Positions 52,695 to 54,732 of a stretch of DNA of 54,732 bases are shown piece by piece. The translations under genes were made by a program, and so were the position numbers. The notes under the pieces are model-generated. The model made no database searches. It was given only the letters and a program-made list of their open reading frames with translations, and was not told where the DNA came from. Origin of the DNA: Deltaproteobacteria bacterium (GTDB lineage: Bacteria > Myxococcota_A > UBA796 > GCA-2862545). Numbering within the stretch: position 1 is the first letter of the stretch; every line of letters begins with the position of its first letter. The stretch lies in contig JAFGVK010000077.1 of assembly GCA_016938035.1 (NCBI GenBank), forward strand, positions 1 through 54,732. The letters run 5' to 3'.

Positions 52695-53983
52695 TGAACG
52701 AGGACCTCACCGCCAACCTGCTAAAAGAGGAGCTCTCCAGGACACAGCTCCGCAACGAGCGGTTGGTCGCCAGGATGATGGTGGTCGCGGCCCTGCTCAT
52801 TGGGCTCAGCGGGGTGTGGGCGGGCCTGACCATCGACCACTCGCTGCTGGTGCGGCTGCTGGTGATCGCCCTCACCGTGTCGGCGTGGTACGCCTTCGCC
52901 GCGCCCCGGCTCCTGTCGCGGTCCACGCTGCCCGTGATGCAGTTCATCCACGTCACCCTCGAGGTGGTAGCGACCAACGCCCCGGTGATGGTGGACATCT
53001 TCACGGTGGGGCCGGTCTACGCCCTCACCAGCACCCCGCCCCTGCTGACCTTCGTGTCCGTGATGCTGGCGGGGATGCGGTTCAACCGCAGGCTGTCGTG
53101 GTACGCCGGGATCTTGGGGGCCACCGTCTGGCTCACCCTCTACGCGCTCGCCCGCGCCCACCTCACGGGGGCGGAGATCGAGGCGATGCCCACCCTGTCG
53201 TGGAACTTCGCCATACTCCACGCCTCCTACCTGGTTCTGGCTGGCTGGCTGTCGGCGCTGATCGCCAAGGCCGGCTATCGCCTCGCGCAGGAGTCCGTCT
53301 CTCACGTGCAGGACAAGGCCAGGGTGCTCCAGACCTTCGGGGAGTACGTAGCCCCCCAGGCGGTGGAGAGCATCCTGGCCGGCACCCTGTCCGAGATGGG
53401 GGAGCGCCGCGAGGTCACGGTGCTCTTCGCCGACATCCGCAACTTCACCTCCCAGTCCTCCCAGGTGGAGCCCGAGCGGGTGGTGGCCTGGCTCAACGAG
53501 GTGTTCGGCCCCCTCACCGACATCGTGGCGGACCACGGGGGGATGGTGAACAAGTTCCTCGGCGACGGGCTCCTGGCGGTGTTTGGCGCGCCCAAGGACG
53601 ACCCCGACCACCCCGATCATGCGGCCCTCGCCGCCCTGGCGATGGCCGAGGCCGCGACGCGCATCCTCCGCCCCGACGGGACGCCCACCCAGATAGGGGT
53701 AGGGCTCCACGTAGGTGACGTGATCCTCGGCAGCGTAGGGACCGCGCGCCGCAGGGACTACACCGTGATCGGGGACGCGGTGAACACCGCCTCCCGCATC
53801 GAGAGCCTCACCAAGACGGTCGGAACGCCGGTGCTGGCCTCTGAGGCGGTGATCGAGCGGCTCTCGCACGCGCTGACGGCACGCACCGCGGGCCTCCATC
53901 AGGTGAAGGGCAAGGCGCCCATCGAGGTGTTCTCGGTGACCCACGCGCAGGGGGCCGAGCCCACCCCCAGCCACCCACAGTGA
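52694..53983 (+). CDS. Membrane adenylate cyclase with polytopic N-terminal domain
   Basis: 429 aa, GTG start overlapping the previous stop (TAGTG). A short cytoplasmic helix, then about six transmembrane helices (residues 29-200, e.g. MVVAALLIGLSGVWAGLTID, ILGATVWLTLYALARAHL, YLVLAGWLSALIAKAG). A linker with FGEYVAPQAVESILAG leads to the class III cyclase domain (about 235-410). Catalytic residues are complete: Asp in LFADIRNFTS and GDGLLAVFGAP, Lys in VNKFLGD, Asp in YTVIGDAVN, Asn/Arg in NTASRIE. Likely product cAMP. The six-helix module recalls CHASE-/7TM-type sensor cyclases with unidentified signals. A second cyclase lies under 3 kb upstream but is not closely related outside the catalytic domain. 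Confidence 0.88.
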   Translation: MNEDLTANLLKEELSRTQLRNERLVARMMVVAALLIGLSGVWAGLTIDHSLLVRLLVIALTVSAWYAFAAPRLLSRSTLPVMQFIHVTLEVVATNAPVMVDIFTVGPVYALTSTPPLLTFVSVMLAGMRFNRRLSWYAGILGATVWLTLYALARAHLTGAEIEAMPTLSWNFAILHASYLVLAGWLSALIAKAGYRLAQESVSHVQDKARVLQTFGEYVAPQAVESILAGTLSEMGERREVTVLFADIRNFTSQSSQVEPERVVAWLNEVFGPLTDIVADHGGMVNKFLGDGLLAVFGAPKDDPDHPDHAALAALAMAEAATRILRPDGTPTQIGVGLHVGDVILGSVGTARRRDYTVIGDAVNTASRIESLTKTVGTPVLASEAVIERLSHALTARTAGLHQVKGKAPIEVFSVTHAQGAEPTPSHPQ

Positions 53984-54009
53984 GGCCCCCAGCGCTCTCG
54001 GAGTCGGCC

Positions 54010-54339
54010 ATGTCCCTGTCCCTCCTCCTGCTCCTCGCCTGCTCTCCCGAGACGGAAGACACAGGAGAGCCCCAGGTCACCGATCCCGGGTGCGAGGTGC
54101 TGGAGATTCAGGTAGACGGCGAGGACCCCCCGTCGGTAGGAGACCTGTGGACCGTGGGCCTCCACTGCGACGGCGCCGCCCTGCTGGGGGCGACGGTGGT
54201 GCTCGTCGACCCGGCTGACACCGCGCAGATCGACGTGAACCACGTCCACTTCACCCGCGAGGGCGAGCTGACCCTGTGGGTGCAGGTGGGCAGGTACCGC
54301 TCCTCCCGCCAGGTGGACGTTCAGGCAGCCGCGCCTTGA
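54010..54339 (+). CDS. Small lipoprotein of unknown function
   Basis: 109 aa. Signal MSLSLLLLLAC (lipobox LLAC). The mature part has two Cys (PGCEVLEIQ, GLHCDGAAL) and a compact beta-rich fold ending TLWVQVGRYRSSRQVDVQ, an Ig-like pattern. ATG at 54010 was chosen for the signal and its TCGGAG site. It sits 26 bp after the cyclase stop and may be part of that operon. No family is recognised. Confidence 0.72.
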   Translation: MSLSLLLLLACSPETEDTGEPQVTDPGCEVLEIQVDGEDPPSVGDLWTVGLHCDGAALLGATVVLVDPADTAQIDVNHVHFTREGELTLWVQVGRYRSSRQVDVQAAAP

Positions 54340-54363
54340 CCCAAGACCCCGCCTGACCATAAT
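54336..54363 (+). promoter_or_regulatory. Candidate promoter of small membrane protein gene
   Basis: TTGACC (54336-54341), 16 bp, CATAAT (54358-54363), overlapping the stop of the previous gene and 27 bp before the ATG at 54390. Confidence 0.5.
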
Positions 54364-54389
54364 AAGCACCTCTACAGGAGGACGGCCTC

Positions 54390-54626
54390 ATGCCCCCATC
54401 GCGCGTTCAACCGGAAGAGCAATTCGTCGGTCCCCTGGGTTGGGTTGGGTGCGGCTGCGGCTGCTTCTCGGGGCTGCTCATCTTCGGGGCGATCATGGCG
54501 GTCACGGGGCTGCTGATGGGCGCGCACGAGTGGGGGCTCACCTGGCCGGTCTCGGGCGGGCTGAGCTGCGTGGGCATCGTCGGCGTGATCATCGGGATCG
54601 TGCTCTACATCAAGGGCCAGAACTAG
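54390..54626 (+). CDS. Small two-helix membrane protein
   Basis: 78 aa. ATG with a strong AGGAGG site. Two predicted transmembrane helices: one following a Cys-rich GCGCGCFSGLLIFGAIMAV segment (about 19-44) and one at about 53-75 (PVSGGLSCVGIVGVIIGIVL). Ends YIKGQN. The cluster of Cys before helix 1 (WVGCGCGCF) could bind metal or be modified. No family was recognised. It has its own likely promoter. The remaining 106 bases of the window hold no gene. Confidence 0.7.
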   Translation: MPPSRVQPEEQFVGPLGWVGCGCGCFSGLLIFGAIMAVTGLLMGAHEWGLTWPVSGGLSCVGIVGVIIGIVLYIKGQN

Positions 54627-54732
54627 CCCCCCACCCGCGCCCAGTTCAGGCCGCCCGGGAGCGCGCAGGCCTACGGGCGAAGACCGCGGGGACCCGAACC
54701 ACACCGTTCAAGGCCTCGGCGGGCGGGCCTGC

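Overview
The window is a very GC-rich (about 70%) stretch of bacterial chromosome that looks like Myxococcota or a close delta-proteobacterial relative. The evidence is: MopE-type DxDxDG/DCDD repeat proteins, MYXO-CTERM-like C-termini (Cys, hydrophobic stretch, Arg cluster), many lipoproteins with LLAC/LAGC lipoboxes, paired outer-membrane barrels of the myxobacterial type, and a complete run of Glt/Nfs-like (adventurous gliding / spore-coat) genes. GTG and TTG starts and 1-8 nt gene overlaps are common, and long antisense open frames are an artefact of the base composition.

Layout. 1-4920: two cell-surface MopE-repeat proteins, the first cut by the window edge, the second a lipoprotein ending in fibrinogen-like and C-type-lectin-like modules. 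4985-9647: a tightly overlapping operon of a single-HKD phospholipase-D-type lipoprotein, a ComEA-like helix-hairpin-helix domain fused to a predicted outer-membrane barrel, and a lamin-tail-domain surface protein; together these suggest surface handling of DNA. 10199-13355 (minus): a PKD/YfaP-like lipoprotein and three consecutive CxxCH proteins, one of them a porin with an N-terminal heme motif. 14431-15241: tRNA-Cys with a terminator, then an LCIB-family (theta-type) carbonic anhydrase homologue. 15317-18768: a TonB-dependent receptor carrying its own TonB_C-like domain, plus a lipoprotein.

18994-30855 is the centrepiece: eight co-directional genes whose features and order match GltA-GltB-GltC-GltD-GltE-CglF(GltF)-GltG-CglE(GltH), or equally the M. 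xanthus nfsA-H locus. They encode two outer-membrane barrels, three TPR proteins (the last a lipoprotein), a small periplasmic protein, an FHA/TM/TonB-like inner-membrane protein and another barrel. No AglRQS/TolQR-type motor gene lies in the window.

30965-54626 is mostly housekeeping and signalling: an isolated rplC, an alpha/beta hydrolase, an M24 aminopeptidase, nadB (minus), a CDP-alcohol phosphatidyltransferase, a second lipoprotein/TonB-receptor pair, parC-parE with an overlapping membrane protein, a dGTPase (minus), an SsnA-like amidohydrolase, two class III adenylate cyclases, an acyl-CoA-binding protein, an Hsp15-like S4 protein and two small envelope proteins. Three non-coding gaps (9861, 45522, 47589) carry copies of one dispersed repeat about 200 bp long, one of them split by about 270 bp and one abutting a decayed, frameshifted gene.
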